DNA of 64,000 nucleotides, from assembly GCA_030065235.1 (NCBI GenBank), contig JASJDC010000003.1:248001-312000 (forward strand), in the 5' to 3' direction. Source of the DNA: Alphaproteobacteria bacterium (GTDB lineage Bacteria > Pseudomonadota > Alphaproteobacteria > UBA8366 > Aestuariispiraceae). Positions 8,267 to 16,876 of the stretch are shown here, one piece after another. How positions within the stretch are numbered: position 1 is the first letter of the stretch; each line of letters begins with the position of its first letter. The position numbers and the translations under genes are program-made. The notes below the pieces were generated by a model. It saw only the letters and a program-made list of their open reading frames with translations. It did no database searches and was not told where the DNA came from.

Positions 8267-10459
8267 CTACAGGTTAGCGCGCCAGCGCTTCAATAACAGT
8301 GAATTCGTCACCACGCTGACGCTGGACAGCGCCATCGCCGCCCCGGCCAAAGCCGGAGTCAGGTACCCGAAAGCGGCGAGCGGGATGCAGATTACGTTGT
8401 AGATGAAGGCCCAGAACAGGTTTTGCCGCACCTTGGCCATGGTCGCTTTCGAGACCGCGATGGCGGCGGGAACCAGCCGCAGATCGCTGCGCATCAGTGT
8501 GACGCCCGCGGTCTCCATCGCGACATCGCTGCCGGTTCCCATGGCGATCCCGACATCGGCCTCGGCCAGGGCCGGCGCGTCATTGACGCCGTCGCCGACC
8601 ATCGCCACGACCTTCTCGCCGTCCGGGCCGGACTGTCGCAACGCTGCGATCTTGGCGCTCTTGCCGCCGGGCGAGACGGGCGCGATACAGGCGTCGACGC
8701 CGACTTGGGCGGCGGCGGTTCGCGCGGTCTTGGCGGCGTCGCCGCTGAGCAGGACCGTTTCGACGCCGGATTTCCTGAGCTTGTGGACCGCCGCGCCGGC
8801 GCTGTCGCGAATCCCGTCGGCGATCGCGAAGGCGGCCAAGAGCCGCCCGTCGGCCGCGCACAGAACGGCCGTAAAACCCTCGGATTCCAGCGCGTCCAAA
8901 ACGGCCGCCGCCATGTCTGTTTCGACGTTGCGTTCCGACACGAATTGTCTGTTGCCCAGCAGGATGTCAGCGGCCTCGACACGCGCCGCGACGCCGCGCC
9001 CAGGGTAGGCGGTGAAGTCGGAGACCGGCGCCAAGGCTATGCCGGCCTCTTCCGCTCGGGCCAGAAACGCGCGTGCAATCGGATGCTCGCTGCCGACCTG
9101 GGCGCTGGCGGCGATTCGCAATGCATGGGCGGCCGCGCCCTCGAACGGGTGGACTTCAGCGAGGTACAGGCGGCCTTCGGTCAGAGTGCCGGTCTTATCG
9201 AACACGACGGTCTCAACCCGGCCCGCCTGTTCCAGAGCTTGCGCGTCTCGAATCAGGATACCCGCGCGCGCCGCGACCCCGGTCCCCGCCACAATCGCCG
9301 TCGGTGTCGCCAAGCCAAGCGCGCAGGGGCAGGCGATTACAAGGACCGAAATCGCCGCCACCAGGGCCGTCTCGAATTCGGCGCCCGCTACCATCCAGCC
9401 GATCAGCGTTACCGCAGCGATCATCACCACCGCCGGCACAAAGACGGCGCTGATCTGGTCGACCAGGCGCTGGACCGGCGCCTTACCAGATTGCGCGTTT
9501 TCGACCAGCCGGATGATCCGGCCGAGGGTCGAGTCGGCGCCGACGGCGGTCGCCCGATATTGAATAAAGCCGGTTCCGTTGATCGCGCCGGCGAGGATCG
9601 GGTCGCCGCGCTTTTTCGCGATGGGCAAGCTTTCGCCCGTGACCAGCGCCTCATCGAATTCGGTCTCGCCGTCTTCCACGACACCGTCGACCGGCGCCCG
9701 CTCGCCCGGCCGAATCAGCACGCTGTCGCCCGGGACCACGGACTCGGCGGCGACGGTGACCTCGGCCCCATCCTTCAGGATTTGCGCCGTGTCAGGGCGC
9801 AGCCGCATGAGCGCGCGAATGGCCGAAGCGGCGCCGCGTTTCGCCCGCGTCTCCAGCGCCTTGCCCGCCAGGACCAGGGTGATGATCACGGCCGACGCTT
9901 CGAAATAAAGATGTCCCGCCGCACTCTCCGGCGTCAGGATCAGGATCGCCAGACTGTAGAAAAAGGCCGCCGACGTGCCCATCGCGACCAGCACGTCCAT
10001 ATTGGCCGCCCCTGTCCGCAACGCCTTGGCCGCGCCGATATAGAAACGCGCGCCGATGACCAACTGGATCGGGGCCGCCAAGAGAAGTTCGACATAGGGC
10101 GGCATATGCAAGCCCAAGCCGGCGGCCATGGCGGCCATTTGCAGCATGAAGGGCGCAGTCAGCGCCGCCGCCGCGATCAGCCAGACCCGATCGCGCCGAT
10201 CCAGCGACGCCTCTGCGTCATCAAGATCGGTTTCCGGCGTCAACGGCGTGTAGCCGGCCTCGGCAATGGCGGCGGACAAGGCGGCCCGATCGCTCGCACC
10301 CCTTGCGACCGTCACATCGGCCCGATCCACGGCGAAATTCACTGTGGCGGAGAGGACGCCGGGCGTCGCCAGCAGCGCTTTCTCGACCCGGCCGGCGCAA
10401 TTGGCGCAGGTCATGCCTTGCACGGGAATGCGGATCGTTTGCGTCAGACGATTGGACAT
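8267..10459 (-). CDS. copA: Cu(I)-exporting P1B-type ATPase CopA
   Basis: This 730-aa ATPase pumps Cu(I) out of the cytoplasm. It has one N-terminal heavy-metal domain with GMTCANCAGRVEKAL at residues 15-29, eight expected membrane helices, and the actuator motif TGESLPIAKK. The membrane metal site is IACPCALGLATPT, the phosphorylation loop VVFDKTGTLTEG, and the nucleotide-domain HP motif GSEHPIARAF. The hinge is GDGVNDAPALAEADVGIAMG. All key residues are present. It is transcribed away from a CueR-type regulator, with a matching operator between them. The predicted transcription start falls on or next to the ATG, so the mRNA may lack a leader. Confidence 0.95.
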   Translation of the reverse strand: MSNRLTQTIRIPVQGMTCANCAGRVEKALLATPGVLSATVNFAVDRADVTVARGASDRAALSAAIAEAGYTPLTPETDLDDAEASLDRRDRVWLIAAAALTAPFMLQMAAMAAGLGLHMPPYVELLLAAPIQLVIGARFYIGAAKALRTGAANMDVLVAMGTSAAFFYSLAILILTPESAAGHLYFEASAVIITLVLAGKALETRAKRGAASAIRALMRLRPDTAQILKDGAEVTVAAESVVPGDSVLIRPGERAPVDGVVEDGETEFDEALVTGESLPIAKKRGDPILAGAINGTGFIQYRATAVGADSTLGRIIRLVENAQSGKAPVQRLVDQISAVFVPAVVMIAAVTLIGWMVAGAEFETALVAAISVLVIACPCALGLATPTAIVAGTGVAARAGILIRDAQALEQAGRVETVVFDKTGTLTEGRLYLAEVHPFEGAAAHALRIAASAQVGSEHPIARAFLARAEEAGIALAPVSDFTAYPGRGVAARVEAADILLGNRQFVSERNVETDMAAAVLDALESEGFTAVLCAADGRLLAAFAIADGIRDSAGAAVHKLRKSGVETVLLSGDAAKTARTAAAQVGVDACIAPVSPGGKSAKIAALRQSGPDGEKVVAMVGDGVNDAPALAEADVGIAMGTGSDVAMETAGVTLMRSDLRLVPAAIAVSKATMAKVRQNLFWAFIYNVICIPLAAFGYLTPALAGAAMALSSVSVVTNSLLLKRWRANL

Positions 10460-10465
10460 CCTACA

Positions 10466-10496
10466 TCTATGGCGCTTCCAGTTACTGGAAGGTCAA
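10466..10496 (-). promoter_or_regulatory. CueR-type copA promoter and operator
   Basis: Read on the minus strand, a -35 TTGACC (10491-10496) and a weak -10 CATAGA (10466-10471) are separated by exactly 19 bp, the stretched spacing typical of MerR-family promoters. The 17-bp sequence CTTCCAGTTACTGGAAG (10475-10491) is a perfect inverted repeat centred on one base and resembles known CueR boxes. The copA ATG is at 10459, so transcription would begin at or within a base or two of it. The divergent regulator gene starts 30 bp to the right. Confidence 0.82.
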
Positions 10497-10525
10497 GCAG
10501 AGATCGGCGAATTGGGAGAGGATGC

Positions 10526-10915
10526 GTGAATATCGGAGAAGTCGCGGAGCGCAGCCATTTGCCGGCGAAAACGATCCGCTATTACGAAGAAATCGGCCTG
10601 ATCAAGCCGCCGCGCGACGAAAACGGCTATCGCCGGTTCCGTGAAGAAGACGCGCATAGTCTGCGGTTTCTCGCCCGCGCCCGGTCGCTGGGATTCTCGA
10701 TCGAGGATTGTCGGGCGCTTTTGTCGCTCTATCACGATCGCGGGCGGGCCAGCGCCGATGTAAGGCGGATCGCGCAGGAGCATCTGACCCGGATCGAGGC
10801 CAAGATCGGGGCGCTGCAATCGATGCAGACGACCCTGCGGCATCTGGTCGAGACCTGTCATGGCGACAACCGGCCCGGCTGCCCGATCCTGGACGATTTG
10901 GCGGGGTTGGAGTGA
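10526..10915 (+). CDS. cueR: CueR-type copper-responsive MerR regulator
   Basis: This 129-aa MerR-family activator senses Cu(I) and switches on copA. It starts at GTG 10526, preceded by GGGAGAGG at a suitable distance. The N-terminal winged helix-turn-helix reads NIGEVAERSHLPAKTIRYYE, followed by a coiled-coil dimerisation helix. The C-terminal metal loop CHGDNRPGCPIL has two Cys eight residues apart, the pattern of monovalent-metal (Cu/Ag/Au) sensors. The gene is divergent from copA with its box between them. Its TGA overlaps the ATG of the next gene (TGATG), suggesting coupled translation with a c-type cytochrome. Confidence 0.93.
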   Translation: MNIGEVAERSHLPAKTIRYYEEIGLIKPPRDENGYRRFREEDAHSLRFLARARSLGFSIEDCRALLSLYHDRGRASADVRRIAQEHLTRIEAKIGALQSMQTTLRHLVETCHGDNRPGCPILDDLAGLE

Positions 10916-11421
10916 TGCGCCGGCGTCTGTCGTTGGGCCTTGCGGTTGTTGCAGTCCTGGCGCCCTTGGCGATGGCTTGGGCGCATGGCGTCGCCACCGG
11001 GATCGTCAAGGAACGGATGGATTTCATGGTCACGGTCGGCAAGGCGATGGAGGGCATGGCGAAGATGTTGCGTGGCCGTGTCGACTACAATCCAGAGGTG
11101 ATGCGGATGCATGCGGCGACGCTCGCCAGCCATGGGGGCGAGCGGCTGACCGTACTGTTTCCACAAGGCACGCTCGATCCCCCGACTGAGGCGCTGCCGG
11201 CGATCTGGGACGATTGGTCCGAATTCCAGGTCCAGGCGGCGCGCATGAAGGTGGCGGCGGAGGCGATGCGGACCGCCGCTGACAATCCGCGCTCGACAGC
11301 AACCAGCGCGGATCTCGGGCTCGACGCGGCGGGTCTGGCCGCCGCCTCGCCGGATATCGTGTTTCGCAATCTGGCTGCGACCTGTCAGGCCTGCCACGAC
11401 AAGTTCCGCAAGGAACAGTGA
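10915..11421 (+). CDS. Class II cytochrome c (cytochrome c'-like), exported
   Basis: This 168-aa protein has an N-terminal Sec signal (RRRLSLGLAVVAVLAPLAMAWA, about 22 residues) and one haem-binding CQACH motif near the C-terminus. A C-terminal CxxCH preceded by a four-helix body is the layout of the cytochrome c' / c556 family. It should be a periplasmic haem protein. Family members bind NO or act as electron carriers. Its start overlaps the stop of the CueR gene, tying it to copper control. Whether it helps with copper or oxidative stress is inference. It ends 28 bp before a convergent small gene. Confidence 0.87.
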   Translation: MRRRLSLGLAVVAVLAPLAMAWAHGVATGIVKERMDFMVTVGKAMEGMAKMLRGRVDYNPEVMRMHAATLASHGGERLTVLFPQGTLDPPTEALPAIWDDWSEFQVQAARMKVAAEAMRTAADNPRSTATSADLGLDAAGLAAASPDIVFRNLAATCQACHDKFRKEQ

Positions 11422-11449
11422 CCGCTCACCAGGAGGATGGCGCGGGCGG

Positions 11450-11743
11450 TCAGTCCAGCGTCTCGACGGCGATCGCGTTCGTGTCGGCGATTTCCGTGCG
11501 AAGGGCCAAGGCCTCGGCATAGATTTCCGATGAATGCCACGCCTTGAGCCGCTCCATCGACGGGAATTCCAGCACAACCAGCCGGTTTGGCGTCCAATCG
11601 CCTTCCATGACCGATACATCGCCGCCGCGCACCCGGTAGCGTCCGCCGTATTTCTCGATCGTCGGCGGGGTCATCGCCTGATACAGCTTGAACCGGTCGG
11701 GGTCCCGGATCTCGGTGATGTTAACGATGAACAGGGCGGCCAT
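11450..11743 (-). CDS. DUF1330 domain protein
   Basis: This small cytoplasmic protein of 97 aa begins MAALFIVNITEIRDPDRFKLY. It has the ferredoxin-like DUF1330 pattern, including a KYGGRYRVRGGDVSVMEGDW segment and FPSMERLKAWHSSEIY. The fold resembles dimeric alpha/beta-barrel (EthD/monooxygenase-like) proteins, but no reaction is known for the family. The start was set at 11743 because the upstream extension of the frame has no family similarity. It is divergent from the PLP-enzyme gene to its right. A second DUF1330 gene lies at 54609-54893. Confidence 0.85.
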   Translation of the reverse strand: MAALFIVNITEIRDPDRFKLYQAMTPPTIEKYGGRYRVRGGDVSVMEGDWTPNRLVVLEFPSMERLKAWHSSEIYAEALALRTEIADTNAIAVETLD

Positions 11744-11868
11744 GACGGGTTCCTCTGTTGGCTGGACGATGCGCGTCGCCGGCGTAGCGTAGCGGCAATT
11801 GACGTCGCCGCGCCAGGGGCTACGATCCCGCCGGGCTGCGGCCAAAGGCGGCGTCAGGCGGAGTGCGC

Positions 11869-13029
11869 ATGAAAGATTTGTCCAAATCCAATCTGGGTCT
11901 GTCGCCGGACACGCTGGCGGCGCAAGGGCTCGGCTGGGAGGATGCGGAGACCGGCGCGGTGATTCCGCCGGTTCATCTATCCACCACCTTTGCGCGTGAC
12001 GACCAATATCAATTGCCGACGCATCGGGTCTATGCGCGCGACGGCGCCGCGTCTCTGGATCAGGCCGAGGCCATGATCTCCGCGTTCGAGCAAGCCCAGG
12101 AGGCGATGGTTTTCGCCTCAGGCCTCGCCGCCTGCATGGCGCCGTTCCACGCGCTGCAGCCGGGCGACCGGGTGGTGGCGCAGAGCGGCATCTATTTCGG
12201 GGTGCCGACCTGGCTGGATGAATTCGGCGATGCGCAAGGGCTCGAGGTCGTCTTCGTTCCCGGCGGCGACGAGCCTGCGCTATTGGCGGCGATCGCAGCG
12301 GCCGCGACCGCGCTGGTTTGGATCGAGAATCCGTCCAACCCGCTGATGGATGTAACCGACATCACCGCCGTCGCCGAGGCGACCCATCGGGCGGGCGGCG
12401 TGCTGTGCGTCGATTCGACGACCGCGACGCCGGTTCACTGCCAGCCGCTGACCCTCGGCGCCGATATCGTCGTGCATTCCGCGACCAAATATCTGAACGG
12501 CCATTCCGACCTTCTGGCCGGCGCGCTGGCCACGCGTGTTCAGACCGATTTTTGGGAGCGCATTCGCCGCCATCGCTATCTGACCGGTCCGCTATCGGGC
12601 GGATTCGATCTGCATCTTTTGGTGCGCGGCATGCGGACGCTCTATCTGCGGGTCGAACGGCAGTCGGCCAATGCGCTGGCCATCGCTGAGTTCCTCGAGG
12701 CGCATCCGAAAGTCGCGCGTGTGCGCTATCCAGGCCTGCCGAGCCATCCGCGCCATGCGCTGGCCGCCAGACAGATGCAAAGGGGTTTCGGCGGGTTGCT
12801 GAGTTTCCACCCCAAGGGCGGCCGCGATGGCGCGCTTGCGGCGGCCAACGCGCTGCAGGTCATTATCCGCGCCACCTCGCTGGGCGGCGTTGAATCGCTG
12901 GTTGAGCATCGCCATTCGGTGGAGCCGCCGGGCTCGGGCGTGCCGGATGATCTCTTGCGCCTGTCGGTCGGGATCGAGTCAGCCGAGGATCTGATCGCCG
13001 ACCTGGACCGGGCGCTGGCGCAGTTGTAG
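11869..13029 (+). CDS. Cys/Met-metabolism PLP-dependent enzyme (trans-sulfuration family)
   Basis: This 386-aa fold-type I PLP enzyme belongs to the cystathionine gamma-synthase/beta-lyase family. Visible features are PVHLSTTFARDD near the N-terminus, the cofactor-phosphate region VFASGLAACMAPF, VWIENPSNPLMDVTDI, the Asp of LCVDSTTATP and the PLP lysine in VVHSATKYLNGHSD. The C-terminus has ATSLGGVESLVEHR, typical of the family. ATG 11869 is favoured over GTG 11863 because the AGGCGGAG ribosome site lies at the right distance. Which reaction it performs (beta-lyase, gamma-lyase or gamma-synthase) cannot be told. The neighbouring GST could fit sulfur or thiol metabolism, but this is weak context. 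Confidence 0.88.
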   Translation: MKDLSKSNLGLSPDTLAAQGLGWEDAETGAVIPPVHLSTTFARDDQYQLPTHRVYARDGAASLDQAEAMISAFEQAQEAMVFASGLAACMAPFHALQPGDRVVAQSGIYFGVPTWLDEFGDAQGLEVVFVPGGDEPALLAAIAAAATALVWIENPSNPLMDVTDITAVAEATHRAGGVLCVDSTTATPVHCQPLTLGADIVVHSATKYLNGHSDLLAGALATRVQTDFWERIRRHRYLTGPLSGGFDLHLLVRGMRTLYLRVERQSANALAIAEFLEAHPKVARVRYPGLPSHPRHALAARQMQRGFGGLLSFHPKGGRDGALAAANALQVIIRATSLGGVESLVEHRHSVEPPGSGVPDDLLRLSVGIESAEDLIADLDRALAQL

Positions 13030-13067
13030 CGAACCGCCATTATGGCGACGAATGAGAAGGCTTAACA

Positions 13068-13706
13068 ATGAGCATCGATCTATACACTTGGGGAACGCCG
13101 AACGGGCGCAAGGTTTCCATCGCTCTGGAGGAGATGGGGCTCGATTACACCTGTCATCCGATTGACATCATGAAGGACGACCAGTTCGACCCTGCCTTCC
13201 TGAAGATCAGCCCGAACAACAAGATCCCCGCCATTGTCGACCATGACACGGGCCAGACGCTGATGGAGACGGGCGCCATCCTGCTCTATCTCGCCGAGAA
13301 GACCGGCCAGTTTATTCCCGCCGACAAACCGGGCTATTGGCGTTGCGTCGAATGGCTGATGTGGCAGATGGGCGGCTTAGGGCCGATGCTGGGACAGGCG
13401 CATCATTTCGTCAGGTTCAACCCCGATGTCTCGGAATACGCGACCAACCGCTACGCGACCGAGGCCAAGCGCCTGTACGGCGTTCTTGACCGCCGGCTGT
13501 CGGAAACCAGCGCGTTTATCGCCGGCGCCGACTACACGATCGCCGACATGGCCGCCTGGCCTTGGATCAGCCGGTTTGAATGGCAGGGCGTCGATCTGAA
13601 CGCCTATCCGGCGGTGAAGCGCTGGTATCTGGAGATCTCGGCGCGGCCGGCGGTTCAGCGCGGCTATGACAAGCCGCACTATGTCAGCGATATTCCCGTA
13701 CCGTAA
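13068..13706 (+). CDS. Glutathione S-transferase family protein (YfcG/YghU-like)
   Basis: This 212-aa protein has a thioredoxin-like N-terminal domain starting MSIDLYTWGTPNGRKVSIAL. It contains the conserved ISPNNKIPAIVDHD (cis-Pro) and ETGAILLYLAEK glutathione-binding segments. An all-helical C-terminal domain follows, with FIAGADYTIADMAAWPW and a conserved N-capping-box Asp. The TPNGRKVSIAL start is typical of the nu-class disulfide-bond reductases YfcG and YghU. It follows the PLP enzyme by 38 bp on the same strand and is probably co-transcribed. A related GST lies at 18460-19161. Confidence 0.92.
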   Translation: MSIDLYTWGTPNGRKVSIALEEMGLDYTCHPIDIMKDDQFDPAFLKISPNNKIPAIVDHDTGQTLMETGAILLYLAEKTGQFIPADKPGYWRCVEWLMWQMGGLGPMLGQAHHFVRFNPDVSEYATNRYATEAKRLYGVLDRRLSETSAFIAGADYTIADMAAWPWISRFEWQGVDLNAYPAVKRWYLEISARPAVQRGYDKPHYVSDIPVP

Positions 13707-13753
13707 CGCTTGGACTGGCGCGCCCAGCCAACGCCACGCCGACTAGGTGGCCG

Positions 13754-14494
13754 ATGCAGGCGCTTTCTTTTATCGCGACGCTGGATTGGGCGATCGTCGC
13801 CGTCGCGGCGTTTCTGGCCGGGCTGGTGCGCGGTTTCTCAGGATTCGGCGCGGCCATGATCTTTATGCCGCCGGCCGCCGCCATTCTGACGCCGGCCGTG
13901 GCGGCGCCGATCCTTTTGATCGTCGACGGTTTGCTCACGTTGCCGCTCATTCCCTCGGCCCTGAGGCGCTGCAACTTGGCCGAGGTCGCGCAAGTCGCCA
14001 TTCCCGGTGTGCTCGCAGCGCCGCTGGGCGTTTACCTGCTTGTGACGCTAGACGCCGACCTGTTGCGTATCGGCATTGCGTTGGTGGTGCTTGCGCTCAC
14101 CGCGGCGCTGGCCTCCGGCTGGCGCTATCGGGGCCAGCCGCACCGTGCAGTGACTGTGGGAACCGGCGTCGCGGCCGGGTTGTTGGGCGGCGCGGCGGGG
14201 CTGAGCGGACCGCCGGTTATCTTGTTCTGGCTGGCCGGACAGTCCGGCGGCGCCGTCGTCCGGGCCAATATGATCCTATTCCTGGCGGCGACAGGGATCG
14301 GAAGCCTGGTCAGCTATTTGGTCGCCGGATTGTTCACCAATCAGGTGTTTTGGTACGCGCTGACCCTGTTTCCGATCTATGGCGCGGCGATCTGGCTCGG
14401 CGCGCAGGGGTTCGGCCTTGCGTCGGAAGCGGTGTTCCGGCGGGTCGCTTTCACGCTCATCGTCTTGGCGGCGACGACCAGTCTGGTGCTGTAG
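13754..14494 (+). CDS. TauE/SafE family membrane permease
   Basis: This 246-aa membrane protein has eight or so hydrophobic segments. The family signatures occur in its two halves: LAGLVRGFSGFGAAMIFMP near residue 21 and AAGLLGGAAGLSGPPVILFW near residue 140. TauE/SafE proteins are thought to export sulfite, sulfoacetate or related organic anions. The substrate here is not known. It follows the GST after 47 bp on the same strand. Proximity to a sulfur-amino-acid-type PLP enzyme would suit a sulfur anion, but this is only suggestive. Confidence 0.86.
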   Translation: MQALSFIATLDWAIVAVAAFLAGLVRGFSGFGAAMIFMPPAAAILTPAVAAPILLIVDGLLTLPLIPSALRRCNLAEVAQVAIPGVLAAPLGVYLLVTLDADLLRIGIALVVLALTAALASGWRYRGQPHRAVTVGTGVAAGLLGGAAGLSGPPVILFWLAGQSGGAVVRANMILFLAATGIGSLVSYLVAGLFTNQVFWYALTLFPIYGAAIWLGAQGFGLASEAVFRRVAFTLIVLAATTSLVL

Positions 14495-14667
14495 TCCGGT
14501 CAGTCGGATCGAACGGCCGCCGATTGTCGGAATTCTTTGCTGCAATGTCGCCAATGGGCGGATTCTGTCGTCGGAAGGAAAATACGTTGGCATTTCTGCG
14601 ACCGGCTTTACAATCGTTGTGAGTGTTAGGTTCAGAGTGACAAAAAACAGGGAACTTGGAGGTTTTT

Positions 14668-16284
14668 ATGTCTGATCAATCCAATGATGCGCGCCTCGAT
14701 GTGCTGGCGCGGCAGGCGTTGAGCGGTAAGCTCGACCGCCGCCGCTTCATGGAAGGCGCGATGGCGACGGGCTTGACGGCTGCGGCCGCCTCGACGCTGT
14801 GGAGCAAGAAGGTCGCCGCCGAGACGCCTAAGAAGGGCGGCACGTACCGAGTCGGGGTGCATGACGGCAACACGACCGACAGGCTGGATCCGGCCACGAC
14901 GGAAGGCACGATGATGATTCAGATGAATCACGCCATCCGGTCGTATCTGACCGAAATCACAAATACGGACCAGCTTGGTCCCGACGCCGCCGCGTCCTGG
15001 GAAGCGTCGAATGGTGCCAAGACGTGGAATTTCAAACTTCATGAAGGCATGACCTTCCACAATGGCAAGGAATTCACGTCGGCCGATGCGGTCGCCTCGT
15101 TGAACTATCACCGCGGCGAGGAATCGACGTCGCCGGGCAAGGCGATGCTCTCCGATGTCGCCGAAATCAAAGAGGACGGCAAATACAGCTTCACCATCGA
15201 GATGCAGTCGGGCAACGCCGACCTGCCCTACACGCTGTCCGCCTATCAATTCGTCATGATGCCCTCTGATGGGGAAGGCAATGTCGATTGGCAGAGCGGG
15301 GCGGGAACCGGCCCTTATAAAATCGAGAATTTCGACGCCGGCGTGCGCGCCGAACTGGTCAAGCATGACGGCTTCCACAAAGAAGGCCGGGGTCATTTCG
15401 ACGCCGTCGAGATGGTTGTCCTGAACGACGTGAACGCCCGCCAGACGGCGGTCACCACAGGCGACGTCGACGCGATCACGGAATTCGATCTCAAGACCGC
15501 GAACCTGATGAAGCGGAACCGGAATATCGAGATCCTTGAGGTGGCCAGCGGCGCCCATGTCACGATGCCGATGCATGTTGATACGGCGCCGTTTGACAAT
15601 TATGACGTGCGCAAGGCGATGAAACTGGCGATCGATCGCCAGGATATCATCAACAAAATCTTGAACGGCTTTGGCACCATAGGGAACGACCACCCGATCG
15701 GCCCGACCGTGCCTTACTGGTCGGACATCCCGCAAACGCCGTACGATCCGGATCAGGCCGCGTTCCACCTCAAGAAAGCGGGCGCCGAAGGGCTTTCGGT
15801 TGATCTGTCCGCGAGCGAGGCGGCTTTCTCCAGCGCGGTGGATATGGCCACCTTGTACAAGGAGCATGCGGCCAAAGCGGGCATCAATATCAACGTGGTT
15901 CGTGAGCCGTCCGATGGCTATTGGTCGAATGTCTGGCTGAAGAAACCGTTCGTTGTCGTTCAGTGGGGCGCGCGTCCGACGCCGGATGTGATGTTCTCCC
16001 TGGCCTACAAGGATGACGCCGCCTGGAACGAGGCGCGTTGGAAGAACCCACGCTTCAACCAATTGTTGCTTGAGGCGAAAGCCGAACTGGACGACGCGAA
16101 GCGTCAGGCGCTGTACACAGAGATGTACACGCTGTGCAATGACGACGGCGGTACGATCGTCCCCTTCTTCCGCAGTCGGGTCGGCGCCCTCAGGACCAAT
16201 GTGGGCCACGATGCACGGACGGCGGGCAACTGGGAGCTCGACGGCGCCCGCTCTTATGAGCGCTGGTGGTTTAAAGACGCCTAA
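14668..16284 (+). CDS. Periplasmic peptide/nickel-type ABC substrate-binding protein, Tat-exported
   Basis: This 538-aa SBP family 5 (DppA/OppA-like) protein starts at ATG 14668 after a strong GGAGG. It has a cytoplasmic N-terminal stretch with the twin-arginine motif LDRRRFMEG, then a hydrophobic Ala-rich segment ending near KVAAETP. Body landmarks are FKLHEGMTFHNGKEFTSADA, GTGPYKIENF and YDVRKAMKLAIDRQDI. Members bind peptides, opines, glycosides or nickel. No permease or ATPase gene is adjacent, so it is an orphan. It is followed directly by a strong terminator and so appears monocistronic. Its transporter partners must be encoded elsewhere. Confidence 0.9.
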   Translation: MSDQSNDARLDVLARQALSGKLDRRRFMEGAMATGLTAAAASTLWSKKVAAETPKKGGTYRVGVHDGNTTDRLDPATTEGTMMIQMNHAIRSYLTEITNTDQLGPDAAASWEASNGAKTWNFKLHEGMTFHNGKEFTSADAVASLNYHRGEESTSPGKAMLSDVAEIKEDGKYSFTIEMQSGNADLPYTLSAYQFVMMPSDGEGNVDWQSGAGTGPYKIENFDAGVRAELVKHDGFHKEGRGHFDAVEMVVLNDVNARQTAVTTGDVDAITEFDLKTANLMKRNRNIEILEVASGAHVTMPMHVDTAPFDNYDVRKAMKLAIDRQDIINKILNGFGTIGNDHPIGPTVPYWSDIPQTPYDPDQAAFHLKKAGAEGLSVDLSASEAAFSSAVDMATLYKEHAAKAGININVVREPSDGYWSNVWLKKPFVVVQWGARPTPDVMFSLAYKDDAAWNEARWKNPRFNQLLLEAKAELDDAKRQALYTEMYTLCNDDGGTIVPFFRSRVGALRTNVGHDARTAGNWELDGARSYERWWFKDA

Positions 16285-16313
16285 GCCGTCTAGTGGAAAA
16301 CCGAACGATGGAG

Positions 16314-16339
16314 AACGGGAAGCTTCGGCTTCCCGTTTT
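16314..16339 (+). terminator. Rho-independent terminator after the binding-protein gene
   Basis: The arms AACGGGAAGC (16314-16323) and GCTTCCCGTT (16328-16337) enclose a stable TTCG tetraloop and run into TTTTC. It sits 30 bp after the stop of the substrate-binding-protein gene and also separates it from the convergent YjbR gene. Confidence 0.93.
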
Positions 16340-16356
16340 CATTTCGACTGTCGGGC

Positions 16357-16728
16357 CTAGCCGTCCACCTGTTTGAGAATGGATTTCGGCGCCACGGCGC
16401 GATAGCTCTGTTCGATCCAGCCTTTCCAGAGGTCCAGGTCGGGCGTCACCGACGCATCGATCCTCAGCGTGACCCAGCCGGATCGCCCGAGATTGTAGCC
16501 TGCGCGCGTGACGTAAGGCAGCGTCAACGCCATCTCGCCGGAGATCGGCAGTTTGAGGGTCAGGATCAGGACCCCGTCCGCCAGCGCCTGCGCATTCAGG
16601 AAAACAAAGCTTTTCTTCTTCACCTTGAAGGCGGACTCGCCCCAGGGGAACGCCTCTTCCGCTAGAGGCAGGCTGAGCGCGTACGCTTTCAGAGAGTCGC
16701 GGATACTTTCCAGATCGGGAGGTCCCAT
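16357..16728 (-). CDS. MmcQ/YjbR family protein
   Basis: This 123-aa protein shows the MmcQ/YjbR (CyaY-like fold) pattern: LPLAEEAFPWGESAFKVKKK near residue 20, LKLPISGEM in the middle, and the terminal GWVTLRIDAS and LWKGWIEQSYRAVAPKSI segments. Family members are described as DNA-binding in E. coli YjbR, but no clear function is established. It is convergent with the binding-protein gene and separated from it by a terminator. Length is normal for the family. Confidence 0.88.
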   Translation of the reverse strand: MGPPDLESIRDSLKAYALSLPLAEEAFPWGESAFKVKKKSFVFLNAQALADGVLILTLKLPISGEMALTLPYVTRAGYNLGRSGWVTLRIDASVTPDLDLWKGWIEQSYRAVAPKSILKQVDG

Positions 16729-16876
16729 ATACTTAGAATGGCTTGTGAGTCCCGCTTGGTAAAGCGGCGCGCCTTAGCTGTGGAAAGACCTTCAAATGGA
16801 GAGGTTTGGGCGTCGCGCGCCATCTGATTTGTCACACAGTCCATGTGCAAGATGCGCGCTCGGACCGGAGAAAAGC

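Noticed and set aside
6349-8277. Open frame of about 640 codons on the + strand opposite ruvX and the amidohydrolase
   Set aside because: It has no domains, and its composition mirrors the clearly conserved genes on the other strand.
8423-10525. Long open frame on the + strand opposite copA
   Set aside because: It is an Arg/Asp/Gly-rich antisense shadow of a GC-rich gene. Only its last 130 codons are real, as the CueR gene beginning at GTG 10526.
13710-13731. Inverted repeat TTGG-CTGG/CCAG-CCAA after the GST gene
   Set aside because: It has a mismatch and no U-run, and the next gene is co-directional 47 bp away. It is not a supported terminator.
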